A stretch of DNA of 23,362 nucleotides from the IMG/VR virus record IMGVR_UViG_3300049482_000066, positions 1 through 23,362 of that record, one strand, 5' to 3'. A model generated the notes under the pieces. The model worked only from the letters and a program-made list of their open reading frames with translations, was not told where the DNA came from and ran no database searches. A program made the position numbers and the translations under genes. Positions 7,617 to 15,922 of the stretch are shown here, in pieces. Position 1 is the stretch's first letter. The number at the start of each line of letters is the position of its first letter. Source of the stretch: a virus.

Positions 7617-7711
7617 TGGCAAAAGGTAAACCGAAGGGCAAAGGCAAGCCGATCTTTCCTGCTGCGACCAGCAAGGAAGGCAACAAGGGGCCAAAGTATC
7701 CGGCGAAGTAG
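7616..7711 (+). CDS. 31-residue basic peptide, possible gene
   Basis: The ATG overlaps the preceding stop (TGATG), and the peptide MAKGKPKGKGKPIFPAATSK plus 11 residues is Lys/Gly/Pro-rich. The GAGGAAG stretch just before the start gives a usable ribosome site. Evidence is limited to the stop-start junction and a coherent basic composition. It could instead be a spacer read in a lucky frame. A 59-base gap with no recognisable signal follows before the adaptor gene. Confidence 0.45.
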   Translation: MAKGKPKGKGKPIFPAATSKEGNKGPKYPAK

Positions 7712-7770
7712 TAGACCGATATCGGCGCGACGCCACTCTGGCAGGGCCACTTACATGATGGGATGCTGGC

Positions 7771-8415
7771 ATGGCCTTTCCGACGTCTTACAATGGCTGG
7801 ATAGCGCATATCCGTAATTGGATAGGTGCCGACGATTACTCTGATGCGCAGATCGGGACGTTCCTGGATCTCGCTCAGACCCGCATGAATGTCGAGTTGA
7901 TGAGCTTCCACATGGAGGCTCAGTATACCAAGACTATCCTGGCGCCGGATGCAGGCAACCCAATCAACCTGTCCCTGGAAATGGCGGATTTCGGCAAGAT
8001 CCGTCTGGTGTCGGTCAGGGGCACGGGTCCGCTCGATGTCGCGGCCCTCAACGAGTATGTCGAGAAGGCGCAGGATCTCTTCGACACCAGCTACATGCCA
8101 GAGCTGTACACGATAGACAGCAAGAAGCTCTATATCTGGCCGTGGCCTGCCGAGAACGCCATCGTCGATATCTACTACTACATGAACGTGCCGAGCCTGT
8201 CGGCCAGCGTAGCCACGAACGTCTTCTCGCTCTACCACCCGGACATTTTGACCTACGCGGCTGCGCTCGAGGCAGCGCCCTACATGGTCGAGGATGAGCG
8301 GATCGCTGTCTGGGAGAGCAAGTACATGGGTGGTGTTCTCGCCGCCAATGCCAATGTTCCCAAGATCAAGATGGGCTCGACGCCCCTGCTCAGAAAAATC
8401 ACGGGTCTGTCATGA
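7771..8415 (+). CDS. head-tail adaptor protein, SU10 adaptor-like
   Basis: The protein is 214 residues. Adaptors dock under the portal and connect it to the short tail. The pattern fits the SU10/podovirus adaptor type: a helical N-terminus with YSDAQIGTFLDLAQTRMNVE (23-42), a beta-rich middle with YTIDSKKLYIWPWP and VDIYYYMNVPSLS, and a C-terminal helical region (HPDILTYAAALEAAPYMVED, then an AVWESKY segment). Its position between capsid and tail genes agrees. The next gene overlaps its stop by four bases. No defects are seen. The name is by motif resemblance. Confidence 0.8.
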   Translation: MAFPTSYNGWIAHIRNWIGADDYSDAQIGTFLDLAQTRMNVELMSFHMEAQYTKTILAPDAGNPINLSLEMADFGKIRLVSVRGTGPLDVAALNEYVEKAQDLFDTSYMPELYTIDSKKLYIWPWPAENAIVDIYYYMNVPSLSASVATNVFSLYHPDILTYAAALEAAPYMVEDERIAVWESKYMGGVLAANANVPKIKMGSTPLLRKITGLS

Positions 8416-8763
8416 GCCATCTGGTTGGACCGGGATATCACTCTGACTTCGCCGTGGTCGGCAATACCTTCCGGCGTCAGTACCAGTGCAAGGCGGAGAA
8501 CGGTACGGCGGTCAATTTGACCGGCTACACGGTCAAGTGGCGCGGCGTCTATGGCGACACCATCATCGAGAAGTCGACGGCGTCTGGTACCCTGTCGATG
8601 ACTACGCCGTCCAACGGTACTATCACCCTGACCTTGACGCCCACCGAGACGCGCCTGATCCCGGTCGAGCAGAACATGCGCTACGAGCTGGAGTTGATCG
8701 CCCCGGACCTGACCCAGCAGACGGTGCTGTGGGGCGACTTGGTCGGCAAGGGGGGTGCCACCA

Positions 8764-8771
<8 letters not shown>
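8412..8771 (+). CDS. Ig/BppU-N-like beta domain virion protein
   Basis: The protein is 119 residues. It starts in the ATGA overlap with the adaptor. The sequence [20 protein letters not shown], then [13 protein letters not shown] and later [19 protein letters not shown] with YELELIAPD, follows the pattern of small beta-sandwich modules found beside tail-fibre genes (BppU N-terminal-like: 'nLTGatv....GtitltLtp.eT..l..g.Y.yel'). It probably mediates attachment or docking of the adhesin encoded next. It ends inside the start region of the collagen-like gene. The role is inferred from fold pattern and neighbourhood. Confidence 0.6.
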
Positions 8772-9941
<1,170 letters not shown>

Positions 9942-9942
<1 letters not shown>

Positions 9943-11204
9943 TGCCCAGCACCTATTTTGGTTCAGCATCAAATCCTGCCGACAACGGCACGTTGGCCAC
10001 GACGACTATTACTGTTACGCCGCCTGCCAGCATGTTGGCAGGTGATCTTGTTGTCGTCCATGCGAAGGCTATTGGCGCTGCTACTCTATCTGTCACTACT
10101 ACGGGAGGGCAGACTTGGTTTGCTGAAGGCGTGACCTCTATGGACGGCGGTACGGCCACGCTCTTTTGGTGCGTATTCAACGGCACATGGGGAGCCAATC
10201 CGGTCGTTAGCTTTGGAGTGACCACTTGTAACTCAGCCATCATGCACGTCTTCAGGCCGCCCTCCACATCTTATACTTGGGAGCGGGCACAGGGAGGACT
10301 TGTAGAAGCTACTTATACCTCGACCACAACGCCAACGCGGGCTGGTTTGACGACAGCGGCTCCTGACACAGTTGTTCTGGCTGGCTGGCGAACAAGTGGT
10401 GTCACGGCGCAGACATTTGGTTCTTTGACGGGTGCTGGCTGGGTTGTCACAGGTACGGCGCAATATCGCAATCTTGCCAGCACTGACATGACGCTTTCCT
10501 ATGCTCACAATCTACCAGTTGCGGCAGGGTCAGTTGTACCTACGGCGCAGAAGACCCAAAGCGCGGCGTCGGCAGGCTCTACGTTCCTTATGTCGTGGGT
10601 GCCCATGCTGATGAGTACCTATACCGATGCGCTTCCTGAAAGTTTTGATACTGTTTTAGTGCATTATGGTCATGGCGTCTCTGCACAGCACACTATTTTT
10701 GGGAGTAAAACTGCAAATTGGAACTCCTATGGCACTCTTATTGCTGGGGTAGCTCCCGGATTGGACACTACTCGCAAGACGGAAGGCGCTTTTTGTTGGA
10801 AGTTTGTAGCCGGTCTTAATTCTGGAACTTACTACAACTATTTATATAAGGGATCAGGTGCAAGTCCCGTAGATAAGTTGAGCCTTACTGGTTTTGATCT
10901 TCTCAAGTTTGACTGGTATTTGGAGACAGTCGGCGCTTCGTGTGTTCTTGCAGTCTCTTTAGCTTCAGGGGATACGTCGGATAAATTCTGGACTGATTTA
11001 GCGACCGCCGTAGGGGGTGGTACTGCCTCACTAAGTCTAGCCACGCTAACCGATAAATCAGATGTTAGTGTTGAGCTAGGTGTCTTTGCCAATGATGCCC
11101 TACATGGCAATTTCCCGACCACTACGAACACCTTCTATATAGATTATATGCGGGCTGAAGTAGCAGTGCTTGGCAAGAGCCAAGCAATCATGCTGGGGGC
11201 GTAA
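9942..11204 (+). CDS. beta-rich virion/adhesin protein, unknown family
   Basis: The protein is 420 residues and starts in a TGATG junction with the collagen-like gene. The N-terminal ~200 residues (SMLAGDLVVVHAKAIGAATL, later APDTVVLAGWRTSG) resemble a beta-sandwich module that I also see in the 209-residue protein at 15293. The C-terminal half (from about residue 225, FDTVLVHYGHGVSAQHTIFG onward, to NTFYIDYMRAEV) looks like a jelly-roll or lectin-type domain. The DNA for the C-terminal half, roughly 10630-11180, is visibly richer in A and T and uses codons such as TTA and ATA that are rare elsewhere, suggesting domain exchange. No catalytic motif is recognised. A surface or receptor-binding role is inferred from context. 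Confidence 0.65.
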
Positions 11205-11206
11205 AC

Positions 11207-11222
11207 AGGAGGCTATGTAATG
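11207..11222 (+). promoter_or_regulatory. strong Shine-Dalgarno with overlapping ATG-TAA-ATG
   Basis: AGGAGG (11207-11212) is a consensus Shine-Dalgarno. Two starts follow: ATG 11215 is immediately followed by TAA, and ATG 11220 overlaps that TAA as ATGTAATG. Spacing is 2 bases to the first and 7 to the second, which decides for 11220 as the start of the spike-base-like gene. The minimal start-stop may be chance. Confidence 0.7.
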
Positions 11223-11453
11223 TCACTCAACTCTCAATTGGCTACGTCAGCCGTGGCGGTGACCCCGTCTGACACGACCCGCTTCAATGCTTCGGCGATC
11301 TTTGCCGGGGGTGCTGGTACGGTGGTCATCGAGCCTATGAACAACCAAGGTACCTTCGTGACCTTCACGGTTCCGGCCGGGGGCTATGTGCTGTGCCAGT
11401 GTACGCAGGTACGGGCCGCTTCGACGGCAACCGGATTGGTGAGGCTCGCCTGA
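11220..11453 (+). CDS. small spike-base-like beta protein
   Basis: The protein is 77 residues. It begins MSLNSQLATSAVAVTPSDTT and continues with a beta-rich core GGAGTVVIEPMNNQGTFVTF and TVPAGGYVLCQCTQVRAAST before the end ATGLVRLA. 'AvTPsDtt.......y.GgaGtv.v....g..v.f..vpaG..l.v...qV.atGTtAt.iv.l' is the pattern I recall for the RCAP_Rcc01079-type spike base proteins of the alphaproteobacterial gene transfer agent and for many phage virion proteins. It is preceded by a consensus AGGAGG and so is probably made in quantity. It may sit at the base of head or tail spikes. The assignment is by recalled pattern. Confidence 0.65.
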   Translation: MSLNSQLATSAVAVTPSDTTRFNASAIFAGGAGTVVIEPMNNQGTFVTFTVPAGGYVLCQCTQVRAASTATGLVRLA

Positions 11454-11454
11454 C

Positions 11455-12837
11455 ATGACGATGCTGGCGCTCGGTCTGGCGATCTGCACACCGGCCACGG
11501 TCGGCGGGCTTGGCGCGGCTGCGTCAGTCATGATCCTCTCCAACAACACGGTGAATGAAAATCTGGCGAGCGGCACCCTGGTCGGTGTGCTGTCGACTAT
11601 CGGCACCACCGGCACTCCGGTCTTCACGCTCACCGATAGTGCGGGCGGCAAGTTCGCCATCAGCGGCGCCAACCTCAACACGGCAGCCATCCTCGATTAT
11701 GAGGCGGCCTCTTCCTACAACGTCATCGTGCATTGTACCGGCACCACCCCGGCCCTGTCGGATCAGACGTTTGGTATTTATGTCGGCGATATTGCCGAGG
11801 TGCCGGTCAACTCGGTGGCACCGACCCTGTCACCGACCACTGGTCCGGTTGGCACGGTACTGACCTGCGGCCAGGGCACCTGGAGCAATTCGCCTTCGTC
11901 CTATGCCTATCAGTGGATGAACAACGGCGTCGACATTGGTGGCGCTACCGCAGTCACCTATACGACAGTTGCCGGTGACGACACCGATACCATCACCTGC
12001 AAAGTACTGGCGACCAATGCGGCTGGTCCGGCTGCTGGCTACATCACCACCAGCAACTCGGCGTTGATCGGGGCTGGATGGACACCAGCAAGTCTGGGCT
12101 CAGCTCTCAGGCTGTGGCTCAAGGCGGATACGGGGATTACTCTTAATGGCTCGACGGTAGCCGCTTGGGCCGATCAGAGTGGCAATGGTCTTAATTTGGC
12201 TCAAGCTACAGGAGCAAAACAGCCTACCTATAACGCGACTGGACTTAATAGTCGGCCAGCGGTCTCGTTTGTTCCGGCGTCTGATACGTTTTTACTATCT
12301 GCTAGGGATGCTGCCTTTAATCTAGGTAACAACACCTCTTGGTTTATAGTTTTCCGAGTTACGGGCACCTCTGATCAATATGCCTCTGTGCTGAGTTACC
12401 TCAGTGCGGATGGCGCGGACGATGCGGGGGCCAATAACAGCAGCAACGTAGCTAAGGGGGCCGCTCCAATTGTACGATGGGATACGGATGGTTATAAACC
12501 CATGTATGCTGGGGAATGGGGAACGAGCGCCAATTTGTCAGCAAGTACTAATTATAGACTTGGAGCAATTCTTAGAACGGGTGGCATTGGAACAATGTAC
12601 GTCAATAATGTTTCCGGTGGAGATTTTACCTTCAGCGGGGCACCGACATTTACTCTTGGCGGTGCCGGGGGAAACATAGGCATAGGCAAAACTATCTCTT
12701 TTACTTCTGGCACTTTTACAGAAAATCCAGAAACTTTTGGAGGATTAATTTCGGAAGTAGTTGTTACTAATACGGCCTTGAGTGCGGGTGAACGAACCAG
12801 TCTGGATGACTACTTCAAAGCCAAGTGGGGTCTGTGA
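11455..12837 (+). CDS. multidomain adhesin: cadherin-like, Ig-like and LamG/lectin-like domains
   Basis: The protein is 460 residues. A hydrophobic, Gly/Ala-rich N-terminus (1-27) is followed by a cadherin-like repeat (about 25-112, with NENLASGTLVGVLSTI and ILDYEAASSYNVIV, the usual 'LDYE..y.v.V' signature). Next comes a bacterial Ig-like domain (121-195, with TCGQGTWSNSPSSYAYQWMN and ITCKVLATNAAG). The C-terminal domain of ~245 residues (from SALRLWLKADTGITLNGSTV, with AWADQSGNGLNL next, to ALSAGERTSLDDYF) has the concanavalin/LamG-type pattern common in glycan-binding proteins. The DNA for this last domain, about 12100-12830, is AT-richer than its surroundings. It probably decorates the head or tail and binds host-surface glycan. 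The start may be ATG 11455 or 11461. Confidence 0.75.
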   Translation: MTMLALGLAICTPATVGGLGAAASVMILSNNTVNENLASGTLVGVLSTIGTTGTPVFTLTDSAGGKFAISGANLNTAAILDYEAASSYNVIVHCTGTTPALSDQTFGIYVGDIAEVPVNSVAPTLSPTTGPVGTVLTCGQGTWSNSPSSYAYQWMNNGVDIGGATAVTYTTVAGDDTDTITCKVLATNAAGPAAGYITTSNSALIGAGWTPASLGSALRLWLKADTGITLNGSTVAAWADQSGNGLNLAQATGAKQPTYNATGLNSRPAVSFVPASDTFLLSARDAAFNLGNNTSWFIVFRVTGTSDQYASVLSYLSADGADDAGANNSSNVAKGAAPIVRWDTDGYKPMYAGEWGTSANLSASTNYRLGAILRTGGIGTMYVNNVSGGDFTFSGAPTFTLGGAGGNIGIGKTISFTSGTFTENPETFGGLISEVVVTNTALSAGERTSLDDYFKAKWGL

Positions 12838-13355
12838 TGACAAATTATCATGTCTATGCAGACGAACTAACTGCTCAGGCAGCGGCTGATGATATGTCTG
12901 CCAAGTATGTGCCTAGGGTTGAAGAAACTGATCTTGCGGGCAATCCGGCAGAGCATCCACAAGTTACAAGTGCGTGGGATGTTCCTCGTCAGCGCAATGA
13001 CGGGCAGTGGGTTATCCAAGAGTACCCCGGTTATGTGCCGACACCTGCGCCTGTTGCGACTGAACCCTATGACCCGGATTGGTTTGCCCGGCCACCGATT
13101 AACATCGTGCCCCCGTCGCTCTCTTACACTACGGCTTGGATTGGGCTGGCGGTCTCATGCATCAGCGGCGAATGGCTGAGCGCTCCTACTTTCAAGTATC
13201 AATGGCAGGCGGATGGCGAAGACATTCTGCAGGCCATCACTTCGGTTCACACGGTCACGCTTGCCGATGTTGGCAAGGTGCTGACTTGTGTGGTGACTGC
13301 TACCAATGAGTTTGGCTCTACCGATGCTGTCAGCAATGAATGTGTGGTGAACTAG
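12837..13355 (+). CDS. Ig-like domain virion protein
   Basis: The protein is 172 residues from ATG 12837 in a TGATG junction. The open frame extends only four more codons upstream. The N-terminal ~85 residues are polar with a repeat-free, Ala/Pro-rich sequence (MTNYHVYADELTAQAAADDM; VPTPAPVATEPYDPDWF). The C-terminal ~85 residues form an Ig-like domain whose core (SCISGEWLSAPTFKYQWQAD, then VGKVLTCVVTATNEFGS) parallels the Ig domain of the preceding 460-residue protein, so the two share a module. It sits just before the endolysin gene, which begins immediately after its TAG. It may be a second decoration or fibre-accessory protein. Confidence 0.7.
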   Translation: MTNYHVYADELTAQAAADDMSAKYVPRVEETDLAGNPAEHPQVTSAWDVPRQRNDGQWVIQEYPGYVPTPAPVATEPYDPDWFARPPINIVPPSLSYTTAWIGLAVSCISGEWLSAPTFKYQWQADGEDILQAITSVHTVTLADVGKVLTCVVTATNEFGSTDAVSNECVVN

Positions 13356-14144
13356 ATGGACAGGGCAGCCTTCTTTGATGTGATGCGCGATGAGTTTGGT
13401 TCGCTGTCCCAGTCGCAGGTCGAGGGCACCGAGGCGCTGCTCGATGCTGCGGAAGAGTATCAACTGCCGATGAACCAGCTCTCCTATGTGCTGAGTACGA
13501 GCTGGCATGAGACTGCGGCAACCATGATGCCCATCGCTGAGTATGGAAAAGGCGAAGGCCATGAGTATGGTGAACCGTGCCCGGAGTATAATGATCAAGT
13601 GGCCTATGGCCGTGGGTATGTGCAGCTCACTTGGGACTATAACTATGAAAAAGCCGACAGTGAGTGTTCCCTTAACGGCGCTCTATTGGAAGATTTTGAA
13701 CTTGCCCTCGACCCAGTCATCGCCTCCCAGATCATCTTCAGAGGAATGCTCGAAGGCTGGTTCACTGGAAAAAAGCTAGGCGACTATGTCAACGAGACGG
13801 TCACTGATTACTACAATGCTCGGCGTGTCGTTAATGGTACCGACAAGGCCGACATGCTCGCTGGCTATGCCGAGAGTTTCGAGCAGGCGCTTAGAGCTGC
13901 CAAGTATGGCGAGCCTGAGCCTGTGGACCCAGACGAAATCACTACGCCGCCCGAAGAGGGCGAGCATCCTCCACCGCTAGAGCCGCTGCCGCCGCGTGTG
14001 CTAAAACAAAAGAAGTACGACTACATTGTCCATCGCACCGACGTCGACGAGTTCGAGGCGCAGCTCAACAGGCTGGGTGCATTGGGCTGGCGACTGGTGC
14101 AGATGGGCGGCGACATCATCATCATGGAGCGCGTCAGAAGGTGA
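13356..14144 (+). CDS. GH19-like endolysin with C-terminal DUF4177-like domain
   Basis: The protein is 262 residues. The N-terminal ~182 residues follow the chitinase-like glycoside hydrolase 19 pattern of phage endolysins that cleave peptidoglycan. SWHETAATM (49-57) carries the likely catalytic E52, E62 in AEYGKG is a possible second acid, and YGRGYVQLTWDYNY (84-97) and YYNARRVVNG (152-161) match the conserved substrate-groove motifs. A Pro/Glu-rich linker (about 186-214) leads to a C-terminal domain (218-262) with KKYDYIVHRTDVDEFEAQLN and LGALGWRLVQM, the pattern of the small DUF4177 domain. There is no signal peptide or SAR helix, so export through the neighbouring holin is expected. The stop abuts the holin-like ATG. 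The enzyme class is well supported. The role of the C-terminal domain is unknown. Confidence 0.8.
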   Translation: MDRAAFFDVMRDEFGSLSQSQVEGTEALLDAAEEYQLPMNQLSYVLSTSWHETAATMMPIAEYGKGEGHEYGEPCPEYNDQVAYGRGYVQLTWDYNYEKADSECSLNGALLEDFELALDPVIASQIIFRGMLEGWFTGKKLGDYVNETVTDYYNARRVVNGTDKADMLAGYAESFEQALRAAKYGEPEPVDPDEITTPPEEGEHPPPLEPLPPRVLKQKKYDYIVHRTDVDEFEAQLNRLGALGWRLVQMGGDIIIMERVRR

Positions 14145-14414
14145 ATGAGGGAGTTCGACACAACCAAGGGTGCATTCCTTTTAGTGGCGATGATCATTGC
14201 CACGATGATGGCGTTGCTGTTTCTTGGTATGGGGACATGCACTTTTTTGGCTATTACTGGTCGGGCTATGCCCGTTTGTACCGATCTAAAGGACTTTGCC
14301 AAAGAATTGATCACCATGAGTTTTACGGCAGCGATTGCCTTTGCCGGGGGGAGAATGAGCGCCCCCGCCGCGCCTCCCCCGCCGAAATTGCCTGACAAGG
14401 ACAAGAAGCCATGA
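14145..14414 (+). CDS. holin-like small membrane protein
   Basis: The protein is 89 residues and starts directly after the endolysin stop. After a short polar N-terminus (MREFDTTK) comes a long hydrophobic segment (GAFLLVAMIIATMMALLFLG, with residues to about 37, possibly one long helix or a hairpin). A second, weaker hydrophobic segment follows around 55-69 (LITMSFTAAIAFAGG), then a Pro/Lys-rich basic tail (PPPPKLPDKDKKP). Two membrane segments with a short charged C-terminus next to an endolysin is the usual holin pattern. No family is recognised by sequence, so the name rests on topology and position. Its stop overlaps the next ATG (ATGA). Confidence 0.65.
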   Translation: MREFDTTKGAFLLVAMIIATMMALLFLGMGTCTFLAITGRAMPVCTDLKDFAKELITMSFTAAIAFAGGRMSAPAAPPPPKLPDKDKKP

Positions 14415-15293
14415 CCATCAACACCACGACCAACTATGGACTTGAGAAGCCGGTCATTGGCACCGAGATCGATGTGTGGGGTACGCCCTATAATTCGAAC
14501 TTTGACAAGATCTCGACCCAGATGAAGCTCAACGCCGATGCGGCAGCGGCGGCTTCAACTCTGGCTGGCACCAAGGCCAACGCTTCACATACACACGATG
14601 CTTCGACCGTGTTCAGTGGCGGCACTGTACCAGCCGCGCAGATGCCAGCCCACACTGGCGATGTTACTTCCCCTGCTGGCTCGGTCGTCAATACCATTGC
14701 CGCCAATGCGGTGGTCACCGCCAAGATCCTCGATGCCAATGTCACCAATGCCAAGCTGGCGGTGGGCGTTGCCAACACCGTCAAGGGCACGACCAACGGC
14801 ACGTCCAACACCGACATCCCCTTCGCCACCATCCTGGCCGGTGGCGAAGGGGATGTCCAATGCCATCCTGGCCAACATGGCGGCCAACACCATCAAGGGC
14901 TCGGTGGCAGGTGGCGACCCGGCCGATTTGACTGCCGCGCAGGTGCTGACGATCACCGGTGCTGCCACCACCACCCAGCTTACGGCGGCCACCACCCAGG
15001 AAATAGAGGTTCCCAAGACCGCCACCTACGTGCTGACCGCAGCCGAGGCTGGCAAGATGGTGACCTTCAACAGCGCCTCGGGTGTCAACTGCACCATCAA
15101 TTCGAGCGTGTTTGCCGCCGATGACCGGGTCGACATCCTGCAGCTCGGGGCAGGTGCGGTGTCCTTCAACGGCACGGCGACGCGGCGGGTGTTCCCGTCA
15201 GGTGCCACCAAGCTCGCCGGTCAGTATGCCGGGGCCACCATCTGGTTCGTCACTGCAACCGAGTGCGTCATCATGGGGAATATCATCGTCTGA
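14411..15293 (+). CDS. tail-fibre-like protein whose frame changes at an inverted repeat
   Basis: From ATG 14411 the first frame gives a fibre-like N-terminus (MTINTTTNYGLEKPVIGTEI, then DVWGTPYNSNFDKI) through VANTVKGTTNGTSNTDIPFA. From about 14840 that frame turns into His/Gly/Arg-rich nonsense to a stop at 15124. The natural continuation, LANMAANTIKGSVAGGDPAD (in the +1 frame), runs to 15293 and ends with a beta domain typical of fibres (TYVLTAAEAGKMVTFNSASG to CVIMGNIIV). ANTVKGTTNGTSNTDI and ANTIKGSVAGGDPADL are two copies of the same fibre repeat. Removing 14831-14864 (34 nt) joins the halves in frame and gives 282 residues. Mutation, assembly error, translational bypass or phase variation are all possible. 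Without a shift only a 237-residue product results. Confidence 0.65.
14813..14873 (+). repeat. 18-bp perfect inverted repeat plus 11-bp direct repeat at the frame change
   Basis: GACATCCCCTTCGCCACC (14813-14830) and its exact reverse complement (14840-14857) flank a 9-nt loop ATCCTGGCC, giving a perfect 18-bp hairpin. The same ATCCTGGCC recurs, as part of an 11-bp direct repeat CCATCCTGGCC, at 14829-14839 and 14863-14873, a 34-nt period. Deleting one period restores the reading frame of the host gene. The element lies wholly inside the fibre gene and is unlike any other segment of the window. Confidence 0.9.
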
Positions 15294-15922
15294 TGTACCA
15301 GACCCTTGGCATGCTGGTGGGAAGTGGCGGCGGCGCGCTGGCTTTCCCGACGCTTGTCTCGCATTCGCATGATGGTTCGCCGGGAGGTGCTGGTGTTAAC
15401 CGCACCTGTGCCTTGCCGGGCGGCATCGTTGCGGGCCAGATCATCGTCCTGGCGGTTTCCCTGGCTCCGGGATCGGTGACCGTTGCGGTTCCTTCTGGCT
15501 TTACGCGCGTGTCCGGTGAGGATGTCTTCTCCAAGGTAGCGGTGGGTGGCGAGACGTCGGTGACCTATGTGCTGTCCGGCAGCAGCCCGGCTTCCAATGT
15601 GAGCGCTCTGGTATTCGATAGCGGCTCGCTCATCGAGGCAGCGAACTTCGAAGCAAATCCCGGAACCAACGGTAATCCGCCTTCGCTGACGGTGAGTTGG
15701 GGAGCCGCCAACAATCTGTTCATGGCCATCTACCATAAGGTTGGTATCGGTAGTGGTGTGTCAGGCTACCCGTCCAACTGCCCGCTTTATCGTTCCATCG
15801 ACACCACGCCCGATGATGAGGGCGTGGCTGGCGCTGAGAGTACTCTAGCGACATTCGATCCGGCTACTTTCGCCTCGGGCAGCGGCAGCTACAACACCTT
15901 TACCATAGGACTTCGCGGATGA
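15293..15922 (+). CDS. beta-rich fibre-associated virion protein
   Basis: The protein is 209 residues from ATG 15293 at a TGATG junction; the frame is open ten codons further upstream but overlaps the fibre gene. The N-terminus MYQTLGMLVGSGGGALAFPT leads to a beta-sandwich-like domain with GGIVAGQIIVLAVSLAPGSV, VPSGFTRVSGEDVFSKVAVG and NLFMAIYHKVGIGSG. This resembles the N-terminal module of the 420-residue protein at 9942 in order and spacing of hydrophobic strands. No catalytic motif is visible. A structural or adhesin role is inferred from neighbours. It overlaps the nozzle gene start by four bases. Confidence 0.65.
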   Translation: MYQTLGMLVGSGGGALAFPTLVSHSHDGSPGGAGVNRTCALPGGIVAGQIIVLAVSLAPGSVTVAVPSGFTRVSGEDVFSKVAVGGETSVTYVLSGSSPASNVSALVFDSGSLIEAANFEANPGTNGNPPSLTVSWGAANNLFMAIYHKVGIGSGVSGYPSNCPLYRSIDTTPDDEGVAGAESTLATFDPATFASGSGSYNTFTIGLRG

